A stretch of 14,376 bases of DNA from JBFLXN01 sp040755715 [NCBI: Candidatus Edwardsbacteria bacterium] (GCA_040755715.1 JBFLXN010000059.1:1-14376), one strand, 5' to 3'. Shown: positions 7,303 to 14,214, numbered from the stretch's first letter. Translations and numbers: made by a program. The notes: generated from the letters alone by a model not told the origin.

Positions 7303-7782
7303 TTAGAGTGGGTCGGAATATTGAGCTGTGACAGTCTGCTTAGCATTTTTATAAGCCAATTCCACTGCTTCTTTTGGATTTTTAGTCCTGATAATGGGTA
7401 CCTTTATTTTCCAGGTATTCAGACCGATTACAGGGATTTCCAGTTGCAAAGCAAAGGCGATTTCTGAAAGGGTTCCATACCTACCAGTAATAGCAATAAT
7501 CGCATCTGATGAGCGAACGATAATGATATTTCTGGCAATACCTAAACCAGTAACGATTGGAATCTGGACATAGGAATTAGCATCTTCTCTTTTGTTTCCA
7601 GGAAGAATACCAATAGTGATGCCGTTTTTCTCTCTGGCACCCTTGCAGGCGGCTTCCATCACGCCTCCCAGTCCACCACAAATCAAAATGCCACCTCTTT
7701 TAGCGATCTCTCGTCCCACTTCGCAAGCTAACTCGGCGGTGGCTTGATTACAGGTAGAAGAACCGATGACACCAATGACCAT
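7303..7782 (-). CDS. TIGR00725-family SLOG/Rossmann nucleotide-binding protein
   Basis: A protein of about 159 residues with a LOG/TIGR00725-type Rossmann fold. It shows VIGVIGSSTCNQ at the start, the glycine-rich GGILICGGLGGVMEAACKGA, the PGNKREDAN segment and GRYGTLSEIAFAL, the equivalent of the PGGxGTxxE motif of LOG proteins. SLOG proteins bind nucleotides or nucleotide-derived ligands; some relatives cleave cytokinin riboside monophosphates. Whether this one is catalytic is unknown: the LOG arginine-containing motif is altered. I prefer the ATG at 7782; a GTG two codons earlier (7788) is possible, and neither has a clear Shine-Dalgarno. It is 20 bases downstream of a palindromic spacer and precedes acyP. 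Confidence 0.8.
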   Translation of the reverse strand: MVIGVIGSSTCNQATAELACEVGREIAKRGGILICGGLGGVMEAACKGAREKNGITIGILPGNKREDANSYVQIPIVTGLGIARNIIIVRSSDAIIAITGRYGTLSEIAFALQLEIPVIGLNTWKIKVPIIRTKNPKEAVELAYKNAKQTVTAQYSDPL

Positions 7783-7802
7783 ATCCACTATTCATTGCAA
7801 AA

Positions 7803-7870
7803 TGCAAAATTAACAATTAGCAATGCAAAGCGTTTGTTTTTATTCCTCATTGATAATTGCTAATTTTGCA
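7803..7870. repeat. 23-bp inverted repeat between pcm and the SLOG gene
   Basis: The arms 7803-7825 and 7848-7870 match at 21 of 23 positions with a 22-base loop. They are built on TGCAAAATTA and CAATTA motifs. It is A+T-rich and has no following T-run, so a terminator role is doubtful. It forms its own repeat type, unlike the other palindromes in the window. Confidence 0.75.
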
Positions 7871-7876
7871 ATTAAA

Positions 7877-8521
7877 TTACTCCCCATACCATCCATACTT
7901 GCCAATCAAAGGGACAAAGACACAACCAAAGAGCCGATGGATTTTGGATTTGCTGTTATTCTTTTCAACTACTGTCAGGACTTGTGAGTAGAGGTCTCCT
8001 AAGGGAATGACCATTTTGCCATCTTCGGTTAATTGCTCAAGTAGAGGTTTAGGAACATCAGGTGCGCCGGCGGTAATTAGAACCCGGTCATACGGAGCAA
8101 ATTCGTTCCAGCCAATAGTTCCATCTCCCATTCTAATTGCAATATTTTGGTAACCAAGCTTGTCTAAAACTTCCCGCGCCCGTCTGGCAATTTTAGCCAA
8201 TCTTTCAATAGAGAAGACTTGGTTAGCTAATTCTGCCAGAATTGCTGTTTGATAGCCACTTCCTGTGCCAATCTCTAAAATCTTTTCATTACCCTCAAGT
8301 TCCAATGCCTCAGTCATTGCCGCTACCATATAGGGTTGAGAAATAGTCTGTCCTTCTCCGATGGGAAGAGGATAATCATCATAGGCTCTTTCCTGTAAAG
8401 CCTCATCCACAAAAAGGTGACGGGGAACTTTATTCATTACTTCCAAAACTCGCGGGTCCTTTATACCTCTTCGTTTAAGCTGTTGCTCAACCATTAAATT
8501 TCGGCTTTTCTCAAAATTCAT
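7877..8521 (-). CDS. pcm: Protein-L-isoaspartate O-methyltransferase
   Basis: A full-length enzyme of 214 residues that methylates isoaspartyl residues in aged proteins and so starts their repair. It contains the substrate-loop segment GEGQTISQPYMVAAM (55-69), the S-adenosylmethionine motif I ILEIGTGSGYQTA (81-93), the acidic end of the next strand (FSIERL), a GDGTIGW segment and RVLITAGAP. The start at 8521 lies inside the end of surE, an 11-base overlap, so translation is probably coupled. The surE-pcm order is the classic arrangement known from enterobacteria. The C-terminus ending in KYGWYGE matches the family. Confidence 0.96.
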   Translation of the reverse strand: MNFEKSRNLMVEQQLKRRGIKDPRVLEVMNKVPRHLFVDEALQERAYDDYPLPIGEGQTISQPYMVAAMTEALELEGNEKILEIGTGSGYQTAILAELANQVFSIERLAKIARRAREVLDKLGYQNIAIRMGDGTIGWNEFAPYDRVLITAGAPDVPKPLLEQLTEDGKMVIPLGDLYSQVLTVVEKNNSKSKIHRLFGCVFVPLIGKYGWYGE

Positions 8522-9284
8522 GATTCAATTCTTTTTCCCAGACTTTTAAGATTTTAATAGCACCATAGTTTGTCAAATCTAGATGAAAAGGGGTGATAGA
8601 AATACTATTATTTTCAATGGCGGCAAAATCAGTATTTTCCTCTTTTTCCCAACCGGGGTCTTCACCGTCAATGATATATAGTTTCTTACCTTCCTCACCT
8701 GCCTTTTCTATAATTACATCCCGATAAATTCGCTTGCCCAGTCGGGTGATTTTTACTCCCTTAATTTTTTTCTTTGGAAGATTGGGAACATTGACATTGA
8801 GCAAAGTATTTTTAGGCAAACCATTTTTTTTAATGAGCCTTACTAACTGGGCGGTGAATTTAGCCGCTAGATCAAACCGGCAATGATTCCAGCTGGTAAC
8901 TGAAACAGAAATAGAAGGAATACCTAAGAGCGTTCCTTCAATTGCTCCTGCTACTGTTCCCGAATAAGTAACATCATCACCTAAATTTGGTCCCTGATTG
9001 AGGCCGGAGACGACGAGATCTGGCTTGCGCTTAAGAAGTCCACGCACCGCCAACATCACACAATCTGTGGGTGTCCCGTCAACGCTGGCAGTTCTTCTGT
9101 CAAGCCAGACAACTTCCAAAGGTTGCCGTAGTGAAAATGAATGACTGGCACCACTTTTTTCATCCTTGGGAGCAAAAACAAAGACTTCACCTAAAGGCAA
9201 AAGTTCTCGGTGGAGAACCTTTAGCCCTTCGGCTTTGATGCCATCATCATTGGTGAGAAGAATAAGAAATTTGGGTCTTTTCAT
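8511..9284 (-). CDS. surE: 5'/3'-nucleotidase SurE
   Basis: A full-length enzyme of 257 residues that removes phosphate from nucleoside 5'- and 3'-monophosphates and from short polyphosphates. The metal site is visible: Asp13 and Asp14 in LLTNDDGI, Ser44 in KSGASHSF and Asn96 in VSGLNQGPNLGDD. The segment VTYSGTVAGAIEG is also typical. The ATG at 9284 overlaps the stop of the glycosyltransferase (ATGA), and its own 3' end overlaps pcm by 11 bases, so the three genes form one translationally coupled unit. Confidence 0.97.
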   Translation of the reverse strand: MKRPKFLILLTNDDGIKAEGLKVLHRELLPLGEVFVFAPKDEKSGASHSFSLRQPLEVVWLDRRTASVDGTPTDCVMLAVRGLLKRKPDLVVSGLNQGPNLGDDVTYSGTVAGAIEGTLLGIPSISVSVTSWNHCRFDLAAKFTAQLVRLIKKNGLPKNTLLNVNVPNLPKKKIKGVKITRLGKRIYRDVIIEKAGEEGKKLYIIDGEDPGWEKEENTDFAAIENNSISITPFHLDLTNYGAIKILKVWEKELNHEF

Positions 9285-9949
9285 TGCCAGAGAGATTTTA
9301 TGGCTAAGACAATAAAGAGTAAGGTGTCAAGGATTTTGTTGATGTGACTCTTCTCGGTTCCATAAATAGTAGGAATAAAAATAGAACTGATTATATATCT
9401 CTTTCTACCTGCTTTGATTAACAGTTCATCCTCAGCCTCGTATCTATGAGTCAAGATAGGAACACTTTGCAAAACTTTTGTCTTTATCAGTCTATAGCCA
9501 GATTGACTGTCTTCTATCTTTACTCCGCCCAAAAGCGATACCACTATGGCAGTAATTCTGTTAGTAAGAAACCGGTCAAAGGGCATTCCTTTCAAATCGT
9601 GGCGTCGGGAACCGACGACTATATCTGAATCCTTGTTTTTGGTTTGTTTAATAAACTGAGGTATGTATGAAGGTCTATGCTGTCCATCGGCATCTAAGGT
9701 GATAACCGCTTCGTAACCCTGCTTGAGTGCATAAACAAATCCTGTGACAAGCGCTGCTCCTTTTCCTTGATTTTTTTGATGAGAGAGAAGGACGACTCCC
9801 TCTTGCTGGACGACCTTTGAAGTATTGTCCTTTGAGCCGTCATCAACAACAATGATGTCTTTTTTACCGATGAAACGACTTGTTTCTTTCAGCAATAACG
9901 GTAGAGTTTCTCCCGCATTGTAGGCAGGAATGACGACGGCAATTTTCAT
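9281..9949 (-). CDS. GT2-family glycosyltransferase (polyprenyl-phosphate sugar synthase-like)
   Basis: A 222-residue family 2 glycosyltransferase. It has MKIAVVIPAYNAGETL, the nucleotide-binding VVDDGSKDNTS with Asp36 and Asp37, the metal-binding LDADGQH with Asp86 and Asp88, and DSQSGYRL, which resembles the dolichyl/undecaprenyl-phosphate mannose or glucose synthase branch. A hydrophobic C-terminal segment (about 203-220) could associate with the membrane. The likely role is loading a sugar onto a lipid carrier for envelope glycan synthesis; donor and acceptor are not determined. I reject the longer frame up to 10021 because it runs through the tRNA gene. The ATG at 9949 has no obvious Shine-Dalgarno and lies 23 bases after the tRNA, so the message may come from the same transcript. 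It couples to surE by ATGA. Confidence 0.88.
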   Translation of the reverse strand: MKIAVVIPAYNAGETLPLLLKETSRFIGKKDIIVVDDGSKDNTSKVVQQEGVVLLSHQKNQGKGAALVTGFVYALKQGYEAVITLDADGQHRPSYIPQFIKQTKNKDSDIVVGSRRHDLKGMPFDRFLTNRITAIVVSLLGGVKIEDSQSGYRLIKTKVLQSVPILTHRYEAEDELLIKAGRKRYIISSIFIPTIYGTEKSHINKILDTLLFIVLAIKSLWQ

Positions 9950-9972
9950 TCGTAGAAAAGTTAGGTGAGTTT

Positions 9973-10049
9973 TGGTCGGGGCGACCCGATTTGAACGGGT
10001 GACTCCTTGGTCCCGAACCAAGTGCGCTACCGGGCTGCGCTACGCCCCG
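9973..10049 (-). tRNA. tRNA-Pro (anticodon CGG), CCA encoded
   Basis: A complete 77-base cloverleaf: acceptor stem CGGGGCG/CGCCCCG, D-stem GCGC/GCGC, anticodon stem CTTGG/CCAAG with loop TTCGGGA (anticodon CGG), T-stem ACCCG/CGGGT with loop TTCAAAT, discriminator A and an encoded CCA. The whole closely resembles bacterial tRNA-Pro(CGG). The glycosyltransferase starts 23 bases downstream. Confidence 0.96.
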
Positions 10050-10055
10050 CTAAAA

Positions 10056-10085
10056 ATACAAATGCTAAGTCCTAATCGATGTCAA
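10056..10085 (-). promoter_or_regulatory. Possible tRNA-Pro promoter
   Basis: A perfect -35 TTGACA (10085-10080) lies 18 bases before TTGTAT (10061-10056), a poor -10 match. A start about seven bases later would fall at the 5' end of the tRNA (10049). The -35 is convincing and the -10 is weak. Confidence 0.4.
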
Positions 10086-10110
10086 TCAGGTTGTTGATTT
10101 AACCTCCGAA

Positions 10111-11625
10111 TCACACCGTAAACGAAAGGAAAATAGTAGTTCCTTCTCGCTTCAAAAGCAATGATAATTGTTGACCGGGTTTAATCTTTTGAACTATCTT
10201 ATTAAATTCTTCAGAAGTTTTTACCGTCTGGTTGTTTACCTTTTGAATCAAGTCGCCCACTTGAATTCCTAAGCGTTCCGCTAAACTTCTACTTTCCACG
10301 CTACTTACAATCAAACCGTCTTTTGAATCAGAGACAATTAGGCCAAGTTTTGTTTTTAGTTTGGCAGTCTTTGGTGGTGAAACTTCTTCTAACTTGAATC
10401 TTATTTCTTTTTCTACACCTTTTCTTTCTACTGAGATGACGAACATTTCACCATAGCGTAGGTCAGAAACAATATCTTCCCAGTCACCTATTTTGCCTAT
10501 TCTTTTTTTCTGACATTGAAAGATGACATCGCCTAATTCAATCCCGTTAGTCTCGGCTAAACTGCCCGATTGAATGTCAGAAACAACTACCCCTTCCTTT
10601 CTCTTCAAATTCATACTCTCTGCTAAAAGGGGCGTAATTTCCTGGACTCTTATGCCTAAGTTCACTCGTTTAACTTCTCCATGTTTGACCAATTCTTCAA
10701 GAATCTTCTTTGCCCGGTTGATGGGGATAGCAAAACCGATTCCTTCTGAACCCCGGCTGGAGGTGAAAATAAAAGTGTTGATTCCAATTACTTCTCCATC
10801 GGCATTGACCAGTGGTCCACCAGAATTGCCTGGGTTGATGGCCGCATCAGTTTGAATCATTTCCCGATAGACCTGGACTCGGCCCCTTTCAGGCTTAATT
10901 ATTCTTTTAGTTGCACTAATCACGCCAATAGTTACAGTGGGTTGTGTATCTTCCAAAAGAAAGGCAAAAGGATTGCCAATAGCAATTGCCCATTCACCGA
11001 CAACGAGATTGTCTGAATTACCCAGAGGGGCAGAGGGAAGATTTTTCCCTTCAATTTTGACAACCGCAATATCTGAGGGCATATCAGCCCCAATGAGTTT
11101 CCCGTCAAACTGTCTCCCATCAGGTAGGGTTACTTTGATAACATCTGCATCTTCCACTACATGTTCATTGGTGAGAATATAGCCTTGGGGATTGATGAGA
11201 ACACCTGAACCGAGGCTGCGAATTTGTTGGTGATATTCTCTCGGAGGGAAGAAATCGCGCCAAAAGTTGTCAAAAAATTCATCGCCGAAAGGAGTAAAAA
11301 ATGGATTCTCCCGAATGATTCTGGTCTGAATTACATTGATAGAAACCACTGCCGGACCGACCTTTTGGGCAGCTAAAACAATAGCATTTTTTCGGGAAGC
11401 CGTAATTGATTCAGTTTCAGCTATTAGTGAAAGAGAGGCTGTTCTCCCACCTTGGTAAGTTAGGGACTGGTTTAACTGGCGTTTGACCTGTCCGCCGTAT
11501 TTGTGGCGGATGGGATTGAGTCCGAATAATCCGCCTGTAGCGGAAAAGAGAAAACAGACCAACAGAGCACCAAAAATGGCGCCAAGAATAGATCCCAATA
11601 CTGTAAATAAGAGATTTTTTCGCAT
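10111..11625 (-). CDS. HtrA/DegP-type serine protease, membrane-anchored, two PDZ domains
   Basis: A 504-residue periplasmic quality-control protease (S1C family). A single N-terminal membrane segment (about 3-28) is followed by a linker, a trypsin-like domain with the triad His155 (TNEHVVED), Asp185 (SDIAVVK) and Ser268 (NPGNSGGPL), and two PDZ domains (about 330-415 and 425-504). The architecture resembles DegS/DegP/DegQ; the retained anchor is DegS-like but two PDZ domains are DegP-like, so I give no symbol. The ATG at 11625 has AAGGAT eight bases upstream; the longer TTG-started frame (11655) is unsupported. The linker after the anchor (about residues 30-47) is encoded over two G+C-rich palindromes. 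It follows the nucleotidyltransferase by 41 bases and may be co-transcribed with it. Confidence 0.94.
   Translation of the reverse strand: MRKNLLFTVLGSILGAIFGALLVCFLFSATGGLFGLNPIRHKYGGQVKRQLNQSLTYQGGRTASLSLIAETESITASRKNAIVLAAQKVGPAVVSINVIQTRIIRENPFFTPFGDEFFDNFWRDFFPPREYHQQIRSLGSGVLINPQGYILTNEHVVEDADVIKVTLPDGRQFDGKLIGADMPSDIAVVKIEGKNLPSAPLGNSDNLVVGEWAIAIGNPFAFLLEDTQPTVTIGVISATKRIIKPERGRVQVYREMIQTDAAINPGNSGGPLVNADGEVIGINTFIFTSSRGSEGIGFAIPINRAKKILEELVKHGEVKRVNLGIRVQEITPLLAESMNLKRKEGVVVSDIQSGSLAETNGIELGDVIFQCQKKRIGKIGDWEDIVSDLRYGEMFVISVERKGVEKEIRFKLEEVSPPKTAKLKTKLGLIVSDSKDGLIVSSVESRSLAERLGIQVGDLIQKVNNQTVKTSEEFNKIVQKIKPGQQLSLLLKREGTTIFLSFTV
11491..11544. repeat. Two TCCGCC-type palindromes inside the HtrA linker
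   Basis: TCCGCC (11491-11496) and GGCGGA (11505-11510) frame an eight-base loop, the same layout as the intergenic hairpin at 4891-4910, including the first two loop bases. A second, shorter one (TCCGC/GCGGA, 11530-11544) lies 19 bases away. Both are translated in frame in a low-constraint linker. Confidence 0.55.
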
Positions 11626-11666
11626 ATTTTTATCCTTATTAGTGACTCTGTTCAATTTAAACTATC

Positions 11667-12128
11667 TTACTTAGTTCTCTTTTTTAACTCATCTCGGAAT
11701 GCTTCCAGCCGTGGTAGTTCTTCCTTATCTCTTTGTCTTTTAGCAACCTTTTTACTTTTGATTATATCATCAATTGAAGCGCAGGGAAATTTACCCTCAA
11801 TAAGCGTGCTATGTTTTTCGGCTTCATCAAAAGATTCTATCCCGTCAGGGGCAAATACTATGTCAAGGGGAAATGGCCCCCCTCTAATTTGGATAAAGTC
11901 TTTTCCGGTAATTATTGCTTGTTCAAGTATCTCATCCAGGTCAAATTCCAGTTCCCTCAAGGCTTCTACAAGGTTCTTACCATTTTCTTCCGATTTCTTG
12001 GGAAATATATCTATATCCTGCGTTGTTCCTGGATAGCCATAGAGAACCGCCCCCCCTTTCCCAATAAAAAGATATTTAACTCTATGTTTATCAAAAAGCT
12101 CTACTAATCTTGTGATTTTATCAATCAT
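11667..12128 (-). CDS. Minimal nucleotidyltransferase-fold protein (DUF6036/AbiEii-like)
   Basis: A 153-residue protein with the core of the polymerase-beta nucleotidyltransferase fold. It shows KYLFIGKGGAVLYGYPGTTQ followed by the metal-binding pair Asp38 and Asp40 in DIDIF, and a third acidic residue, Asp89, in FPLDIVF. Such small proteins occur as stand-alone transferases and in toxin-antitoxin or abortive-infection modules; the substrate is unknown here. The lysine-rich C-terminus (IDDIIKSKKVAKRQRDKEE) resembles the helix seen in this group. The start at 12128 overlaps the preceding small gene by eight bases, so the two are probably coupled and act together. A G7 run (12050-12056) encodes the KGG motif. 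Confidence 0.7.
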   Translation of the reverse strand: MIDKITRLVELFDKHRVKYLFIGKGGAVLYGYPGTTQDIDIFPKKSEENGKNLVEALRELEFDLDEILEQAIITGKDFIQIRGGPFPLDIVFAPDGIESFDEAEKHSTLIEGKFPCASIDDIIKSKKVAKRQRDKEELPRLEAFRDELKKRTK

Positions 12129-12357
12129 CTACTGTATAATAACCTAACCACTTTGGTAAATTTTTATTTGCCCACTTGCGATATTCGTCCATTGTTTCAA
12201 ATGTCCGGTAAGGAACATCATCTATTACTGGCAATTTCATTGATATAAATCCCAATTCAATGCGCTCTTTATTACTCCGCAAGAGGCCATCCTGGAAGTC
12301 AAGTCTTAACTGTTCTTCTTCATTTAACCTGCCTAAGTGATAAATAAGTTGTTTCAT
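12121..12357 (-). CDS. Small conserved protein paired with the nucleotidyltransferase
   Basis: A 78-residue protein of unknown function. It starts MKQLIYHLGRLNEEEQL and ends with an aromatic, charged region (FETMDEYRKWANKNLPKWLGYY) that looks like a conserved motif rather than random sequence, though I cannot name a family. There is no signal peptide or membrane segment. I chose the ATG at 12357; an upstream TTG (12387) would add a hydrophobic stretch without support. It overlaps the nucleotidyltransferase by eight bases. A partner or regulator of that protein is the natural guess from context only. Confidence 0.65.
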   Translation of the reverse strand: MKQLIYHLGRLNEEEQLRLDFQDGLLRSNKERIELGFISMKLPVIDDVPYRTFETMDEYRKWANKNLPKWLGYYTVDD

Positions 12358-12424
12358 AAAAATAACTATTACAGCGGTAGAAAGCAATGATTACGGCGAC
12401 TAAGGTGATAAAACCATTGGCGTA

Positions 12425-12451
12425 ATTATAAGAATTATTCTGAAGCGGCAA
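12425..12451 (-). promoter_or_regulatory. Possible promoter for the small protein / nucleotidyltransferase pair
   Basis: A perfect TATAAT (12430-12425) lies 15 bases after TTGCCG (12451-12446), at the very end of thyX. A start about seven bases downstream would leave a leader of about 60 bases before the ATG at 12357. The -35 match and the short spacer are weak. Confidence 0.3.
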
Positions 12452-13058
12452 GATAGCGAGACAGAAATGGTTCTTTCTTGTAGATTTCTCTTTTTATCTC
12501 CTTAAGTAATCCTCGGATTTCCCATTGGGCATGCGGGTCAAGCCTCAAGCCTGCCACATGTCTCAATTCTCTCAGATTCATTGTTACCAGAATATTAGTG
12601 GTTACTGCGTTAGGTAAAACATACCGTGCATCTTCAGGGCGGATTCCTTTTTCTATCAGCATTTGGTAAGTCTCATAGGTTTTTCCTATCGTCTCTTCAA
12701 ATTTATCCAGTAATGCTTTTTTCCTTCTGATTGCTGAGGGGGTGACGATTCTCATCTCTTTACGATTTTTGAAACGAACATAGCGTTGACTCTGTTGGCT
12801 GTAACTGGCTAAGCGATGTCTGACTAATTGATGTGAACAGGCCCGAGAAATTCCTTCAATGGCAAAGGTAAAAGAGATATGTTCCAAAACAGATTCGTGT
12901 CCCAGTTTAATAATTTTATCAACCAAACTCTGCATCTGTTTTTTTGTCTTCTTCACTCTCCAGATCTCTTGAGGTGTCAGATGTGAATAGCAGGTTCTGG
13001 CCGCCGTGAAGATTACTTCCAAAGGCCTGGTGGTATAATTTATCAGTTTAACTTTCAT
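12435..13058 (-). CDS. thyX: Flavin-dependent thymidylate synthase
   Basis: A 207-residue ThyX, which makes dTMP from dUMP using methylene-tetrahydrofolate, FAD and NADPH. The signature RHRx7S is present as RHRLASYSQQS (80-90), followed by QRY. The C-terminal segment PEDARYVLPNAVTTN and the LRELRHVAGLRLDPHAQWEIR region supply the dUMP- and folate-binding residues of the family. The length is near the usual 210-250. The start at 13058 lies within the end of the cNMP-binding regulator gene (11-base overlap), implying coupled translation. No folate-pathway genes are nearby. Confidence 0.95.
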   Translation of the reverse strand: MKVKLINYTTRPLEVIFTAARTCYSHLTPQEIWRVKKTKKQMQSLVDKIIKLGHESVLEHISFTFAIEGISRACSHQLVRHRLASYSQQSQRYVRFKNRKEMRIVTPSAIRRKKALLDKFEETIGKTYETYQMLIEKGIRPEDARYVLPNAVTTNILVTMNLRELRHVAGLRLDPHAQWEIRGLLKEIKREIYKKEPFLSRYLAASE

Positions 13059-13716
13059 ATTTTTCCGCTTCTTTGAATTTCTCCTTCAGGGTGATGTAGC
13101 GCATATATTCATCTAGGTCATTCATTGAAGGGACAGTCATCTTCTTTTCTTCAAGGCGGATAAGTTTGATGTTGAGTAATTTGTGTAATAATTCTTTAGC
13201 CTTTTCGGCTGTGATTCCAACAGTATTACCAAAATCCTCGTATGAGTAGTCAAAGTCCAAAACTACCCCACCATCGGGTGTGGTAATTCCTCTTTCTTTA
13301 GCGAGGCTTTGAATCATCGCCACGACCCGTCGCAATTCATCCCGAATTAGTAAAAATTCCACCTGCCGATTGGTTGCCCTCAGTCTTCGGGACATTGTTT
13401 CCAAGACATACTCAATCATTGGATTTTCTTTGAGTTGTGCCTTAAAAGCTTCACGGTCTACGATTAGCAGTCTTGTCTCTTCTAAGGCGGTGGCGGTAGC
13501 CGAGCGGGGGCTGCCATCAATCAGCGCCATTTCACCAAAGAAATCGCCTTCTTTCAAGACAGCCAAAGTCTTTTCTACCTGACCACTGCGCTTGGAGATT
13601 CTCACTTTGCCCGAGCGAATGAGAAACATTTGTTCTCCTGACTCACCCTCATGAAAAAGAGTTTCTCCGGGACGCAAAGTCTTTTCAAATTCATGTGGAG
13701 CAATTTCTTCAGGCAT
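13048..13716 (-). CDS. Crp/Fnr-type regulator with cyclic-nucleotide-binding domain
   Basis: A 222-residue protein with an N-terminal cNMP-binding domain (about 8-115) and a helical linker to a C-terminal winged-helix region (about 150-200). The phosphate-binding cassette FGEMALIDGSPRSATATA (60-77) is close to consensus, including Arg71, so it may bind cAMP or cGMP. The DNA-binding part, YEDFGNTVGITAEKAKELLHKL, fits the Crp helix-turn-helix only loosely and may be diverged or use other contacts. The ATG at 13716 is well supported by a Shine-Dalgarno GGAGG (13725-13721). A TTGACT hexamer at 13760-13755 could be a -35 element but I see no good -10. The gene overlaps thyX by 11 bases. Confidence 0.85.
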   Translation of the reverse strand: MPEEIAPHEFEKTLRPGETLFHEGESGEQMFLIRSGKVRISKRSGQVEKTLAVLKEGDFFGEMALIDGSPRSATATALEETRLLIVDREAFKAQLKENPMIEYVLETMSRRLRATNRQVEFLLIRDELRRVVAMIQSLAKERGITTPDGGVVLDFDYSYEDFGNTVGITAEKAKELLHKLLNIKLIRLEEKKMTVPSMNDLDEYMRYITLKEKFKEAEKYES

Positions 13717-13797
13717 ATTCCCTCCTATTTTAGAATCACATAAATCTCCTCAAAAGTCAACAGACTCCGAAGTTAGGCAAAGTGCGAAAAAATATTG

Positions 13798-14017
13798 TTA
13801 TTCCTTCGGTTGTTTAAGAAGAATCTTGTTTTCAAATTCTCTAAATTCTACCGCTAGGGCTTTGAATACATCTAATCGCCCTAAGATAAAAGGCACTTCT
13901 TCTATTAAAGCCCATCCAATCCGGGCCGAAATCGCAAAGTTTTCAATCCGGAATAATCGGTTTTAGGATGTGGCCGAGTTTTTCTGACTGTCTCTTCAAG
14001 AAAGGAAATTCAATCAT
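13798..14017 (-). pseudogene. Retropepsin-like aspartic peptidase gene, internally deleted
   Basis: From the ATG at 14017 the frame reads MIEFPFLKRQSEKLG and on to KPIIP, then stops at 13943-13945. In the next frame, from about 13950, comes ENFAISARIGWALIEEVP followed by FILGRLDVFKALAVEF and a lysine-rich end, terminating at the TAA at 13798. The second part matches the C-terminal half of small clan AA (retropepsin-like) aspartic peptidases, including the ILGR turn. The catalytic D-[ST]-G-A loop, which should lie between the two parts, is absent, and I estimate 60-70 residues are lost. The start overlaps the DUF5678 stop as ATGA, an intact trace of a coupled gene pair. The family call rests on pattern memory, so it is moderate. 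Confidence 0.65.
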
Positions 14018-14214
14018 ACCACAAGCTCCTTGTCCAGCGGAAGAACTTTATAGATGAACGCTTCCTTACCTTTTTTCCCGGCTTCTTCCAAAACTTTCTT
14101 GAAATCTTTCCCATGGGCTACTATTTTATCATCCACTATTGCGATATATTCTCCAATATACTTTTCTTCTATCTCTGGATGAGATAGTAACCAATTAAGT
14201 TCCTTATTACACAT
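14014..14214 (-). CDS. DUF5678-family small protein
   Basis: A 66-residue soluble protein containing the DUF5678 core: a tryptophan-bearing first helix (NWLLSHPEIEEKY), then IGEYIAIVDDKIVAHGKDF and KVLEEAGKKGKEAFIYKVLP. The function is not known; such proteins commonly precede small aspartic-peptidase genes, as here, and may form a two-gene module. The ATG at 14214 has a strong Shine-Dalgarno, GAGGAGG, five bases upstream (complement at 14221-14227). Translation is coupled to the next gene by ATGA, but that gene is broken. Confidence 0.8.
   Translation of the reverse strand: MCNKELNWLLSHPEIEEKYIGEYIAIVDDKIVAHGKDFKKVLEEAGKKGKEAFIYKVLPLDKELVV

Noticed and set aside
7045-7467. Plus-strand 140-residue frame across the acylphosphatase and SLOG genes
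   Set aside because: It spans two recognisable genes on the other strand and resembles no protein family.
9950-10021. N-terminal extension of the glycosyltransferase frame up to 10021
   Set aside because: The added residues are translated from the tRNA-Pro gene; the family start MKIAVVIPAYN at 9949 is the sensible one.
10081-10110. Intrinsic terminator after the HtrA gene
   Set aside because: The only hairpin there (AGGTT/AACCT) is five base pairs long and lacks a T-run.
11758-12107. Plus-strand frames opposite the nucleotidyltransferase
   Set aside because: They are mirror frames of a protein with clear catalytic motifs on the minus strand.
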